From contig JAXJWH010000098.1 in assembly GCA_036308125.1 (NCBI GenBank), forward strand, positions 1 through 64,000: a stretch of 64,000 bases of DNA, given 5' to 3'. Shown here piece by piece: positions 1 to 8,929 of this stretch; the first letter of the stretch is position 1; each line of letters starts with the position of its first letter. This DNA comes from Roseburia sp036308125 (GTDB taxonomy: Bacteria > Bacillota > Clostridia > Lachnospirales > Lachnospiraceae). Both the position numbers and the translations under genes were made by a program. Under the pieces are notes generated by a model that did no database searches, was not told the DNA's origin, and worked only from the letters and a program-made list of their open reading frames with translations.

Positions 1-144
1 TACTCTCCGGAAAAGAGTAGGTAATCCATATCGAATTCTTAACTTACGTCTTTTTTGAGAAATAAGCCGTAGGTCTATTAAAGTTACCCTTTTTTCTGAA
101 AATCATTTCAAAATACTTCTTGACTATTTACCAAATTGCTTATT
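1..144. other. Gene-free left edge, downstream of the topoisomerase gene
   Basis: No gene can be supported here. On the minus strand an ATG at 34 opens a frame that runs out of the window after about ten codons, but it has no ribosome binding site, so it is only a possible start of the next gene. In many bacteria a parC/gyrA-like subunit A gene follows the B subunit; nothing recognisable of it is visible. No convincing terminator hairpin was found. Confidence 0.3.
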
Positions 145-2067
145 TTACACATCAAGTTGGGCATCGTTGGCATGCTCATATATAAATGCTTTTCGTGGTG
201 GCACATCAGTTCCCATCAGAAGAGCTGTTATATCAGATGCCATACGACCGTCTTCAATCTCTACCCTTTTCATCATTCTTGTTTCCGGATTTAAAGTTGT
301 ATTCCACAACTGGTCAGCATCCATTTCTCCAAGACCTTTGTATCGCTGAAGTGTGAACTTTCCGGTATGCTTTTTTCTATACCTTTCAAGTTCTGCATCA
401 TCATATAAGTATTCTTCTTCACCTTTTGAAGGAATAACCTTGTATAATGGCGGCATGGCTACATATACATGTCCCTCAAAAATCAGTTCAGGCATATATC
501 TGTAGAATAAAGTAAGCAACAATGTCGAAATATGTGCTCCATCTACGTCGGCATCGGCCATAATAATAATTTTATCGTATCTTAATTTTGTTATATCAAA
601 ATCATTACCATATCCTTCAGAAAAACCACAGCCAAATGCATTAATCATGGTTTTAATCTCGGCATTTGCAAGTACCTTGTCAATACTTGCCTTTTCAACA
701 TTCAAAATCTTTCCTCGTATAGGCATAATTGCCTGATACATTCGGTTTCTTGCCATCTTGGCTGAACCACCGGCAGAATCTCCCTCGACAATAAAAATTT
801 CACATTTGGAAGCATCCCTGCTTTCACAGTTTGCAAGCTTTCCATTGGAATCAAATGAGAATTTTTGCTTGGTAAGAAGATTTGTTCTTGCTTTTTCTTC
901 TGCTTTTCTGATTTTGGCAGCCTTCTCAGCACAGCTTATTACTGTTTTAAGAGTCTCTAAATTCTTATCAAAATATAATGGAACTTCATCACTTGTAACT
1001 TTTGCTGTTGCCCTGTTGGCATCCTGATTATCAAGTTTTGTCTTTGTCTGTCCTTCAAATCGTGGATCAGGATGCTTAATCGAAACAATTGCTGTCATTC
1101 CATTTCTGACATCTGTTCCATTGAAATTAGCATCTTTTTCCTTTAAAATGCCAAGTTCTCTGGCATATGAATTAATAATTCCGGTAAATGCCGTTTTAAA
1201 TCCTGTAATATGTGCTCCACCCTCAGAATTGTAAATATTATTACAAAATCCAAGTATATTTTCATGGAATTCACTTGTATATTGAAAAGCAACTTCTATA
1301 GAGATGCCTTCTGTTTCACCTTTAAAATAAATTACTTCATGCAACGCCTCAGAATTACTGTTAATGTCTTTAACAAATCCAATAATTCCATCCGGTTCAT
1401 GATATTCTATATGCTCAATTTCATCTTTTCTTCTATCTTCATAAATAATAGTAAGGTTAGGATTCAAATAAGCAGTTTCATGCATTCTGCTTTTTACATC
1501 ATCCTCTTTAAACCTTGTTTTCTCAAAAATCTCAGGATCAGGTAAAAAATTAATCTTAGTACCTGTTTCTTTTGTTTTTCTTAATTTTGGAAGAAGTCCA
1601 TCCTCAAGTTCAACCACAGGATTTCCCTTTTCGTATCTGTCATGATGAACATATCCTTCCCTGCTAATCTCCACATCCATATATGTAGATAACGCATTAA
1701 CAACTGAAGAACCTACTCCATGAAGTCCTCCACTTGTCTTATATACTGAACTATCGAATTTTCCACCTGCATGTAGTGTGGAAAATACTACTCGAGCGGC
1801 AGAAACACCCTTTGCATGCATTCCAACCGGAATACCTCTTCCATTATCCTTCACGGTACATGAACCGTCTTTTTCCAATGTAACCCAGATTGTGTCACAT
1901 TCTCCTGCTAAATGCTCATCCACCGAATTATCTACTATCTCGTATATTAAATGATTTAATCCCTTTGTTGTTGTACTTCCTATATACATTCCCGGACGCT
2001 TACGAACAGCCTCAAGCCCCTCAAGAATGGCAATACTACTTTCATCGTATGTCTTTTTCTTTGCCAT
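145..2067 (-). CDS. parE: Type IIA DNA topoisomerase subunit B (topoisomerase IV ParE or a GyrB paralogue)
   Basis: ATPase subunit of a type IIA topoisomerase, which with an A subunit passes one DNA duplex through another. The 640 residues carry the GHKL ATPase motifs in order: DNSVDE (46-51), DNGRGIP (74-80) and GGLHGVG (113-119). A transducer domain follows, then the TOPRIM motifs EGDSAGG (about 430) and DADVDGAH (about 508), then the QRYKGLGEM block near the C terminus. The length fits ParE or short GyrB. ParE is preferred because the gene is not in a dnaA-recF-gyrB-gyrA setting, but sequence alone does not separate the two, and the subunit A gene would lie outside the window. Start ATG at 2067 follows an AAGGAG-type site. 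Confidence 0.85.
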   Translation of the reverse strand: MAKKKTYDESSIAILEGLEAVRKRPGMYIGSTTTKGLNHLIYEIVDNSVDEHLAGECDTIWVTLEKDGSCTVKDNGRGIPVGMHAKGVSAARVVFSTLHAGGKFDSSVYKTSGGLHGVGSSVVNALSTYMDVEISREGYVHHDRYEKGNPVVELEDGLLPKLRKTKETGTKINFLPDPEIFEKTRFKEDDVKSRMHETAYLNPNLTIIYEDRRKDEIEHIEYHEPDGIIGFVKDINSNSEALHEVIYFKGETEGISIEVAFQYTSEFHENILGFCNNIYNSEGGAHITGFKTAFTGIINSYARELGILKEKDANFNGTDVRNGMTAIVSIKHPDPRFEGQTKTKLDNQDANRATAKVTSDEVPLYFDKNLETLKTVISCAEKAAKIRKAEEKARTNLLTKQKFSFDSNGKLANCESRDASKCEIFIVEGDSAGGSAKMARNRMYQAIMPIRGKILNVEKASIDKVLANAEIKTMINAFGCGFSEGYGNDFDITKLRYDKIIIMADADVDGAHISTLLLTLFYRYMPELIFEGHVYVAMPPLYKVIPSKGEEEYLYDDAELERYRKKHTGKFTLQRYKGLGEMDADQLWNTTLNPETRMMKRVEIEDGRMASDITALLMGTDVPPRKAFIYEHANDAQLDV

Positions 2068-2124
2068 ACTTTATACTCCTTAATCCATCACTAAATTGCA
2101 ATCACACATTTTCTGGAACATTCA

Positions 2125-3219
2125 TTAATGAAATTCCTTGCTGTCACGCATATGTGCAATTACCATCACTGCAATTCTAAAAGTCATCGCATCATCAAAT
2201 GTTCTTATATCAAGCCCTATCGCCTTTTCAATTCTCTCAAGACGATATACCAAAGTATTTCTGTGAACATATAATTGACGTGCAGTCTCTGAAATATTTA
2301 AATTGTTATCAAAAAATTTATTAATTGTTGACATTGCTTCTTCATCATCGAGTATATCAGGAATTTCATCTCCAAATACCTCTTTGATAAACATATCGCA
2401 AAGACTCATAGGTAACTGATAAATCAACCTGCCAATACCTAATCTTGCATATGATATTGTATCCTGACCTGCATAAAATACCCTGCCAACTTCCAATGCC
2501 ATTTTAGCCTCTTGAAAAGACTGTGTCAATTCGTTGATTTGATGAACCACGTTTCCATAACCAACCCTTACCTTAATCATGGCTTCCATATGTAAATTAT
2601 CCACCAGACTTTTTGCAATTTCTAACATTTCTTCCTCAAGATCATCTTTAGCAACTCTGGAAACGTCCTTTATCAAAACAACATTGTGTTGGTCAACGCT
2701 TGTAACAAAATCTCCACTTTTCATATTAGATAGATTCTTTACTAATTCAAGAACTGTATCATTATTCTTCTTACCGGTGTCAATTACAAATGCCACCCTG
2801 TCCTTTGGTTCAATATGAAGCTTTTTAGCTCTGCTCATCATATCCATTGTCAATAGATTACCTAACAGGACATTTTGTATGAAATTATTTCTATCATAGT
2901 GTTCTGCATAGCTTTTTACCATATTTCTGATCTGGCAAACAGCCATCTGACCTAACACAAATGCATTCTCATCAGCCACATTTATTACAAATACATACTC
3001 TACTTCATTTTCAACTATGACTTTATATAAAGCATATTCTCCAACAACCTGCTTATCTGCTAATGAATCTGCAAAATCTGCTACCGCATTCTCAACCTCA
3101 CAAGGCATAACACATGTATTAGCAATTACCTTCCCCTTTGTTGAATACAAAGCAACATCAAGCTTTGTTATTTCTTTAATTTCGTTTAATGAACTTTGTA
3201 ATTTTTGATTTGATAGCAT
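2125..3219 (-). CDS. CdaR/PucR-type transcriptional regulator
   Basis: Probable transcription factor of the sugar-diacid regulator (CdaR/PucR) class. The last ~60 residues form the PucR C-terminal helix-turn-helix: NISETARQLYVHRNTLVYRL, followed by ERIEKAIGLDIR. The middle resembles the GGDEF-like domain of this family, and the N-terminal ~130 residues look like a sensor domain whose ligand I cannot tell. The longest frame begins at 3231, but the ATG at 3219 has GGAG six bases upstream and the first ATG has none, so 3219 is used (364 aa). It lies between a carbohydrate ABC ATPase and the topoisomerase gene; a role in sugar or carboxylate sensing is inference only. Confidence 0.75.
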   Translation of the reverse strand: MLSNQKLQSSLNEIKEITKLDVALYSTKGKVIANTCVMPCEVENAVADFADSLADKQVVGEYALYKVIVENEVEYVFVINVADENAFVLGQMAVCQIRNMVKSYAEHYDRNNFIQNVLLGNLLTMDMMSRAKKLHIEPKDRVAFVIDTGKKNNDTVLELVKNLSNMKSGDFVTSVDQHNVVLIKDVSRVAKDDLEEEMLEIAKSLVDNLHMEAMIKVRVGYGNVVHQINELTQSFQEAKMALEVGRVFYAGQDTISYARLGIGRLIYQLPMSLCDMFIKEVFGDEIPDILDDEEAMSTINKFFDNNLNISETARQLYVHRNTLVYRLERIEKAIGLDIRTFDDAMTFRIAVMVIAHMRDSKEFH

Positions 3220-3256
3220 ACTTCTCTCCATCTAATACTTTAATAAAACAACTATA

Positions 3257-3284
3257 AACCGGGTGTAAATACTCACACCCGGTT
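3257..3284 (-). terminator. Hairpin terminator after ugpC
   Basis: Perfect 10-bp stem (3257-3266 with 3275-3284) and an 8-base loop. On the minus strand the stem is followed by TTTATAG, a poor U-tract, so termination may be partial with read-through into the CdaR-like gene. Confidence 0.6.
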
Positions 3285-3315
3285 CGTCAATTTACAACTA
3301 TTTAATTTTAGCGAA

Positions 3316-4428
3316 CTAATTAGTAATTGTCAATTCTGTTTCTTTATCAAATACATGAATCTTTGTTGGATCAAATGCAACTTTAATGTGATCTCCGTAA
3401 CGAGCTGGAGTATCAGCAGCAACCTTAGCTGAAAGGTTAGCACCTGCAACTGTGAAGTAAAGCATTACTTCTGCTCCTAATAATTCATATCCAGTTACAT
3501 CTGTCTCTACAGTGTAAGCTGCATTCTTCTCGATAGTCTCTTTATCATCTGAAATATCTTCTGGTCTGATTCCAAGAACAACTGTCTTTCCAGCATATCC
3601 GCCATCAATAAGTTTCTTAGCCTTTGCTTCTGGAAGCTCCATTGTGTATTTGTCAAACTGAAGTGCAGCCTTGTTTCCTTCGATAACACACTTAGCATCT
3701 ACGAAGTTCATCTGTGGTGATCCGATGAATCCAGCTACGAATAAGTTGTTAGGCTCATTGTATAATTTCTGTGGTGAATCCACCTGCATGATAACACCAT
3801 CTTTTAATACTACGATTCTTGTTCCAAGTGTCATAGCCTCTGTCTGATCATGTGTTACATAGATGATTGTAGCACCTAATCTGTTATGTAATGAAGAAAT
3901 CTCTGTTCTCATCTGTACACGAAGCTTTGCATCAAGGTTAGAAAGTGGCTCGTCCATAAGGAATACCTTAGGATTACGAACGATAGCACGTCCCATAGCA
4001 ACACGCTGTCTCTGTCCACCTGATAAAGCCTTTGGCTTACGATCTAATAATTTCTCAAGGTCAAGAATTCTTGCAGCTTCCTCAACCTTAGCCTTAATCT
4101 CATCCTTTGGAACTTTTCTTAATTTAAGTCCGAATGCCATGTTGTCAAATACTGTCATATGTGGATATAAAGCGTAGTTCTGGAATACCATTGCAATATC
4201 TCTATCCTTTGGCTCAACATCGTTAACACGCTTTCCATCGATAATTAAATCTCCTGATGAAATCTCCTCAAGACCTGCAATCATACGAAGTGTAGTAGAT
4301 TTACCACATCCTGAAGGTCCTACGAAAATAATAAACTCCTTGTCCTCTACGTCAAGATTAAAATCCTTAACAGCCTCAAAACCGTTAGAATATACTTTGC
4401 ATACGTTTTTTAATGATAAACTTGCCAT
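3316..4428 (-). CDS. ugpC: Carbohydrate ABC transporter ATPase, UgpC/MsmX/MalK type
   Basis: Cytoplasmic ATPase that energises CUT1-family sugar or glycerol-phosphate importers. The 370 residues hold Walker A GPSGCGKST (37-45), Q-loop Q83, signature LSGGQ (135-139), Walker B VFLMDE (155-160) and the switch TVTHD-type motif VTHDQTEAM, then a C-terminal TOBE/MOBE region (about 235-370). No permease or binding protein is adjacent. In Firmicutes such stand-alone MsmX-like ATPases often serve several transporters, which would fit this orphan position (inference). The 250-bp upstream region carries two matching palindromes that could be operators. Start ATG is preceded by GGGAGG. Confidence 0.93.
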   Translation of the reverse strand: MASLSLKNVCKVYSNGFEAVKDFNLDVEDKEFIIFVGPSGCGKSTTLRMIAGLEEISSGDLIIDGKRVNDVEPKDRDIAMVFQNYALYPHMTVFDNMAFGLKLRKVPKDEIKAKVEEAARILDLEKLLDRKPKALSGGQRQRVAMGRAIVRNPKVFLMDEPLSNLDAKLRVQMRTEISSLHNRLGATIIYVTHDQTEAMTLGTRIVVLKDGVIMQVDSPQKLYNEPNNLFVAGFIGSPQMNFVDAKCVIEGNKAALQFDKYTMELPEAKAKKLIDGGYAGKTVVLGIRPEDISDDKETIEKNAAYTVETDVTGYELLGAEVMLYFTVAGANLSAKVAADTPARYGDHIKVAFDPTKIHVFDKETELTITN

Positions 4429-4517
4429 TTCAAAAATACCTCCCTAAGTATTTGTCTTGTTCTTTGTGAACTTCATTTGATATATTAATATTACCCAAAA
4501 AACCGCCGATTGCCTAC

Positions 4518-4561
4518 TGTCAATCTGACAAAGATTCATTTTTCTTATTGTCAGTTTGACG
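4518..4561. promoter_or_regulatory. Two GTCA-N3-TGAC palindromes upstream of ugpC
   Basis: TGTCAATCTGACA (4518-4530) is a perfect palindrome apart from its centre; TGTCAGTTTGACG (4549-4561) is a second copy. Their centres are 31 bp apart, close to three helical turns, and lie about 96 and 127 bp before the ugpC start codon. This arrangement is typical of a dimeric repressor or activator binding twice on one DNA face. I do not recognise the factor. Confidence 0.45.
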
Positions 4562-4630
4562 AATTTTCTGATTTTTGTGAATTTTCCTAGTACCCAGATA
4601 CTATCTCTATAAGTATTCTTAGTTTATTTG

Positions 4631-4665
4631 CACAAAAAAAAGCCAAAGTGTAAAACTTTGACTTT
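4631..4665 (-). terminator. Rho-independent terminator of the der-plsY-gpsA-dut-PRTase operon
   Basis: Minus-strand stem of 11 bp with one G-U pair (4639-4649 with 4655-4665), five-base loop, followed by a run of T. It begins 16 bp after the stop codon of the phosphoribosyltransferase-like gene. Confidence 0.85.
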
Positions 4666-4680
4666 CTTTTTTGTGATTTT

Positions 4681-5322
4681 TTATAATTTTGAATATCCGA
4701 ATCCGTTTACCATAGCCTCAATTCTTTGGTTCTGCTTACAGAATGGGCACTCTGCCACCGGATAAGCCTCATAATTAAGTACTTCCTTATCTCCAAAGAT
4801 TCTTTCAATCTTAATACCATCAATTTCGTCAACTGTACTAAATACTGACGCAATGGAAACTGTATAACCACCATAATACTTTATACATTCCAATGCTCTT
4901 TTGATTGTCTCACCTGTTGTTGTGGTTGCCAAAAGAAGCACTATATGTTTTCCTTCAATCGCTACTTTATTATTATCCCTAAACAGCATCTGATTATTGC
5001 TGTTAATCTCAGGAGATACCACATAGAGTGTCTCATGTCTGTTTATTGAATATATTCCGCCGTTTTCAATCTGCTCTGTTAAATATGCACCTATAACCTC
5101 AGTTCCATCCATGCAGACAATTGTATCTATGTATCCGTTTTTAGGTAATTTTGAGTAAAGTATCTTAGCAGCCTCCTTAGCTTCAGATGCTCTTGTCTTA
5201 ATACTTGTTACATCCACATAATAATTTATATGTGAATGACTTGTTGCAAAATGCCCTGGAATTGCATGCAAAGATAATAAATTACTCTCCTTTGAATGAA
5301 ATTTAATAGTACGACTTTCCAT
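4681..5322 (-). CDS. Phosphoribosyltransferase-fold protein with altered PRPP loop
   Basis: Member of the type I phosphoribosyltransferase fold, usually annotated as orotate phosphoribosyltransferase-like. In 213 residues the core hydrophobic strand and loop are visible at 127-140 (IVLLLATTTTGETI), where true PRTases carry two adjacent acidic residues before the TTG; here they are Ala-Thr. The MDGTEVIGAYL block (71-81) fits the substrate-side loop, and the C terminus adds a CPFC pair (192-195) that could bind metal. Loss of the acidic pair makes normal PRPP chemistry doubtful; a regulatory or divergent enzyme is possible. It is the last gene of the der operon, 55 bp after dut. Confidence 0.65.
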   Translation of the reverse strand: MESRTIKFHSKESNLLSLHAIPGHFATSHSHINYYVDVTSIKTRASEAKEAAKILYSKLPKNGYIDTIVCMDGTEVIGAYLTEQIENGGIYSINRHETLYVVSPEINSNNQMLFRDNNKVAIEGKHIVLLLATTTTGETIKRALECIKYYGGYTVSIASVFSTVDEIDGIKIERIFGDKEVLNYEAYPVAECPFCKQNQRIEAMVNGFGYSKL

Positions 5323-5377
5323 AATAAAACCTCCTCGTATAAAAAATGTATATCTTAAGAGTAAAAACTCTTAATAA

Positions 5378-5812
5378 CTAATTCTTACCTGTACTTCCAA
5401 ACCCGCCTCTGTTAGAATTTTCAAGATGCATTACCTCTTCAAAATTAATTTCAGGCTGATTTTTCATAATTCTAAACTGGCATACTCTGTCATTTACATG
5501 CACAACAGTATCCCTTGTGGCATATACAGGCATTCTCCACATATCATCATCTCCACAATATGAACCATCAATTACACCCATACTGTTCGTCTGAATAAGT
5601 CCCCACGTTTTAAAAGTTGAACTTCTTGGAACTACATGTGCCTCATATCCCTTTGGAAGCTCCATTGCCACACCAAGGGGGATTAATTTAAATTCCCCTG
5701 CCTTTAATGTAACTTCTTCTGATGCCCTAAGATCTATCCAGTCTGACTTACCTTCTATATAATCTAGTTTGTCAATTTTATCTGTGAAATATTTAATCTT
5801 TATATTTTCCAT
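5378..5812 (-). CDS. dut: dUTP diphosphatase (dUTPase), trimeric type
   Basis: Hydrolyses dUTP to dUMP and pyrophosphate, keeping uracil out of DNA and feeding dTMP synthesis. All five motifs of the trimeric family appear in 144 residues: DLRAS (I), PRSSTF (II), NSMGVIDGSYCGD (III, with the catalytic Asp), RVCQFRI (IV) and the mobile C-terminal RGGFGSTG (V). Motif III is followed by a short insert (DDMWRM). The start codon overlaps the gpsA stop by one base, with the GGAGG site inside gpsA, so translation is probably coupled. The ung gene at the other end of the window serves the same uracil-exclusion purpose. Confidence 0.93.
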   Translation of the reverse strand: MENIKIKYFTDKIDKLDYIEGKSDWIDLRASEEVTLKAGEFKLIPLGVAMELPKGYEAHVVPRSSTFKTWGLIQTNSMGVIDGSYCGDDDMWRMPVYATRDTVVHVNDRVCQFRIMKNQPEINFEEVMHLENSNRGGFGSTGKN

Positions 5813-6825
5813 TATTCCTCCCAGCCTGAATCTACATATTCAGACTTCTTATCGCGTGTCATTAACTGATTTACAATTTCTTTTACCGGCTTATCTTCGA
5901 AAAGAACCTGATTGACACCTTCTATAATTGGCATGGAAACATTATATTTAACTGATAATTTGTAAGCTGCCTTTGCAGAATATATACCTTCAACAACCAT
6001 TTTAACTTCTTTGGTTGCCTCTTCCATGGTATACCCCTGTCCCATTAACATACCTGCTTTTCTGTTACGACTGTGCTTACTTTCACAGGTTACAATCAAA
6101 TCACCAATACCTGTAAGGCCGGCTAATGTTTCCTTTCTTGCACCCATTGCAATTGCAAGACGGGAAATTTCTTCTATTCCCCTTGTAATTAATGCAGCTT
6201 TTGTATTATCTCCATATCCCACACCATCAGCCATTCCTGCGGCAAGGGCTATAACATTCTTTAAAGAGCCGCCAAGTTCCATACCTAAGATGTCTGAACT
6301 TGTATATACTCTGAATGTATCGTTCATAAATGTGTCCTGAACTTTTTCAGCAATTGCTTTCTTCTTAGCACCTGCAACTAATGTTGTTGGTAAACCTATT
6401 CCTACTTCCTCAGCATGTGAAGGACCACACATTACGGCAACATCTGCATCCGGAATTTCCTGCCATACCACATCTGAAATTGTCATGAGGGTATCCTCTT
6501 CTATTCCCTTTGCAACGCATACAATAATCTGTCCTGCTTTTACATATTCAGCCATGCTTTTTGCTGTACTTCTTGTGAAAACAGATGGAACCGAAAGTAT
6601 TAACATCTCGCTATCAGCAATTGCTTTCTCTAAATCTGTTGTAAATTCAATATTTTCAGGAAGTTTTACTCCTGGAAGTTTGTCAAGATGTTCATGATTT
6701 TCATTTAACATCTTTATTTCATCTTCAACAATTGACCACATAGTAACTGAATGTCCGTTTTTTGCTAAAACAACTGCCAACGCACATCCCCAGCTTCCTG
6801 CGCCAATTACACCAATTTTTCCCAT
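5812..6825 (-). CDS. gpsA: NAD(P)H-dependent glycerol-3-phosphate dehydrogenase
   Basis: Reduces dihydroxyacetone phosphate to sn-glycerol 3-phosphate, the backbone used by the next enzyme, PlsY. The 337 residues show the N-terminal Rossmann motif GAGSWG (8-13), the conserved GPSHAEEV block in the middle, the catalytic-domain LGGSLKNVIALAAG helix and the GLTGIGDLIVTC signature. Length matches the family. It follows plsY by 5 bp and overlaps dut by one base, the usual der-plsY-gpsA arrangement of Firmicutes. Confidence 0.96.
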   Translation of the reverse strand: MGKIGVIGAGSWGCALAVVLAKNGHSVTMWSIVEDEIKMLNENHEHLDKLPGVKLPENIEFTTDLEKAIADSEMLILSVPSVFTRSTAKSMAEYVKAGQIIVCVAKGIEEDTLMTISDVVWQEIPDADVAVMCGPSHAEEVGIGLPTTLVAGAKKKAIAEKVQDTFMNDTFRVYTSSDILGMELGGSLKNVIALAAGMADGVGYGDNTKAALITRGIEEISRLAIAMGARKETLAGLTGIGDLIVTCESKHSRNRKAGMLMGQGYTMEEATKEVKMVVEGIYSAKAAYKLSVKYNVSMPIIEGVNQVLFEDKPVKEIVNQLMTRDKKSEYVDSGWEE

Positions 6826-6830
6826 TTTAT

Positions 6831-7475
6831 TTACTTCGCTTTCTGTCCAAATTTGCTTTCCGTACCATTCATTAATCTCTTAATATTTGCACGATGTCTC
6901 CATATACCCATCATTGTGAAGCAGAAAACAAGTACATTAAATTCAATAAGATACGGATTTTTTAAATTAATAAATCCTGCATAACTAAATATTACTGATT
7001 GAATAAAGAAAATGCTTACAACAAGAATTGAACCAAGTGATACATATCTTGTTATTAAAACAGCTCCTGCAAATACGATTATACAAAGTGGAACTGCCAT
7101 AGGACAAACAGCAAGGATTACACCTGCTGTACATGCAATACCCTTACCACCTTTGAATTTAAGGTAAAAAGGAAAATTATGACCAAGTACAGTTCCAAAT
7201 CCTGCATACAATTCTAATAATTTGATAGTTTCAGGATATTTGTCTCCAAAAAGGAGTCCTACTGCAATAACTGCAAATATTGCCTTAAAACTATCACCAA
7301 GAAAAGTAATAAGACCTGCTTTCCATCCTAATGTTCGTAATGTGTTAGTTGTTCCTGCATTTCCACTTCCATGCTCTCTGATGTCTATTCCACGACATTT
7401 TCCATATATATATCCAGTCTGGAATGTTCCAAATAAATATCCAATAGCAAGTGCTGCCAATCGAATTCCAATCAT
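6831..7475 (-). CDS. plsY: Glycerol-3-phosphate acyltransferase PlsY
   Basis: Membrane enzyme that transfers the acyl group of acyl-phosphate (made by PlsX, also in this window) to glycerol 3-phosphate, giving lysophosphatidate. The 214 residues are almost wholly hydrophobic with five or so membrane spans and carry the conserved loops GSGNAGTTN (about 36-44), LGHNFPFYLKFKGGKG (about 96-111) and the C-terminal RHRANIKRL. The start codon overlaps the der stop by one base. Confidence 0.95.
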   Translation of the reverse strand: MIGIRLAALAIGYLFGTFQTGYIYGKCRGIDIREHGSGNAGTTNTLRTLGWKAGLITFLGDSFKAIFAVIAVGLLFGDKYPETIKLLELYAGFGTVLGHNFPFYLKFKGGKGIACTAGVILAVCPMAVPLCIIVFAGAVLITRYVSLGSILVVSIFFIQSVIFSYAGFINLKNPYLIEFNVLVFCFTMMGIWRHRANIKRLMNGTESKFGQKAK

Positions 7476-8800
7476 TATCCCTCTTCCTTTCGCTCCCTGG
7501 TAATAAATTTAAGTGATGTACCTTTAAATCCAAATGTGTCCCTGATTCTGTTTTCAAGATACCTTGTATACGAAAAGTGCATCAAATGCTTATCATTTAC
7601 AAATACTACAAATGTAGGCGGCTTAACCGAAACCTGTGTGATATAGTATATCTTAAGCCTTTTACCTTTATCTGTAGGTGGCTGCTGCATGGCAACTGCC
7701 TCAGCAACAATTTCATTTAAAACTCCTGTACCAACTCTCATACTGTTATTTTCAATAACAATGTCGATTAATTCAAAAATCTTGTTAAGACGCTGGCCTG
7801 TCTTTGCAGAAATAAAAAGAATCTCTGCGTATGGCATAAAACTAAGAATCTGTCTTATTTTCTCTGTATATTTCTTAACGGAATTATTGTCCTTTTCAAC
7901 TGCATCCCATTTATTTACGGCAATAATAATTCCTTTACCTCTTTCATGGGCGATACCTGCAATCTTGGCATCCTGTTCCGTTACTCCTTCAGTTGCATCA
8001 ATAACAATAATTACAACATCGGATTTTTCAACTGCCGTAACAGCTCTTATTATACTAAATCTCTCGATATCTTCTTTGATTTTATTCTTTCTTCTAAGAC
8101 CTGCAGTATCAATAAACACATATTCTTTGCCATTGTATTTAATGTCTGTGTCAATTGCATCTCTTGTTGTTCCTGCAATATTTGATACGATAACTCTGTC
8201 TTCCCTTGCAAGTTTGTTAATTAATGAAGATTTACCTACATTTGGTTTACCTACGATTGCAATCTTAGGACGGTCATCTTCTTCCTGATCCTTCGCATCT
8301 TCAGGAAAATATTTAACAACTTCATCAAGCATATCTCCTAATCCAAGCATTGAAGAAGCTGAAACCGGATGAGGATCACCTATACCCAAATTGTAAAATT
8401 CATATACATCAGGCATAAATTTTTCAAAACTGTCTACTTTATTTACAACAAGAACGACAGGTTTTTTAGATCTTCTAAGCATATCAGCAACTTTAGAATC
8501 TGAATCCTGAAGTCCCTGTCTTACATCTGTTATAAACATAATAACATCTGCTGTTTCCATGGCAATCTGAGCCTGTTCTCTCATCTGAGATAAAATTACA
8601 TCTCCGCTTTCAGGCTCAATTCCACCTGTATCAATGAGTGTAAAATTATAATTAAGCCATGTCACATCTGCATAAATTCGATCCCTTGTAATACCCGGAG
8701 TGTCTTTTACAATTGAAATTCTCTCACCTGCCAGTGTATTAAAAAGTGTCGATTTTCCAACATTTGGTCTTCCTACAATAGCCACAACTGGTTTACTCAT
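7475..8800 (-). CDS. der: Ribosome assembly GTPase Der (EngA)
   Basis: Double GTPase needed for maturation of the 50S subunit. Two G domains are seen in tandem: the first with GRPNVGKST (8-16) and DTGG (G3), the second with GKPNVGKSS (about 183-191), DTAGL and NKWD (G4), followed by a C-terminal KH-like domain that ends in a basic RERK tail. At 441 residues the length is typical. First gene of its operon, with a promoter at 8867-8896. Confidence 0.97.
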   Translation of the reverse strand: MSKPVVAIVGRPNVGKSTLFNTLAGERISIVKDTPGITRDRIYADVTWLNYNFTLIDTGGIEPESGDVILSQMREQAQIAMETADVIMFITDVRQGLQDSDSKVADMLRRSKKPVVLVVNKVDSFEKFMPDVYEFYNLGIGDPHPVSASSMLGLGDMLDEVVKYFPEDAKDQEEDDRPKIAIVGKPNVGKSSLINKLAREDRVIVSNIAGTTRDAIDTDIKYNGKEYVFIDTAGLRRKNKIKEDIERFSIIRAVTAVEKSDVVIIVIDATEGVTEQDAKIAGIAHERGKGIIIAVNKWDAVEKDNNSVKKYTEKIRQILSFMPYAEILFISAKTGQRLNKIFELIDIVIENNSMRVGTGVLNEIVAEAVAMQQPPTDKGKRLKIYYITQVSVKPPTFVVFVNDKHLMHFSYTRYLENRIRDTFGFKGTSLKFITRERKEEG

Positions 8801-8866
8801 TTTGTACTCCTATTCTATTTACATATCAACATAATCTGTAAAATTTATATTCTACAATACTTTTAA

Positions 8867-8896
8867 ATTATAACATATCTTTTCTATTTCACGCAA
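8867..8896 (-). promoter_or_regulatory. Sigma-A-type promoter for the der operon
   Basis: Minus-strand -35 TTGCGT (8891-8896), 18-bp spacer, -10 TATAAT (8867-8872). It lies 67 bp upstream of the der start, just beyond the end of the ABC permease gene. Confidence 0.6.
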
Positions 8897-8929
8897 TATA
8901 TGTGGAATGATACGCTTTACTATTTTCTA

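Noticed and set aside
1..34. ATG at 34 (minus) as the start of a subunit A topoisomerase gene
   Set aside because: Only ten codons are visible, no ribosome binding site and no match to the usual N terminus.
3257..3284. Strong terminator for ugpC
   Set aside because: The stem is excellent but the T-run is poor, so only a partial terminator is claimed.
7689..8288. 199-codon plus-strand reading frame
   Set aside because: Entirely antisense to der, with no ribosome binding site; a by-product of the codon use of the real gene.
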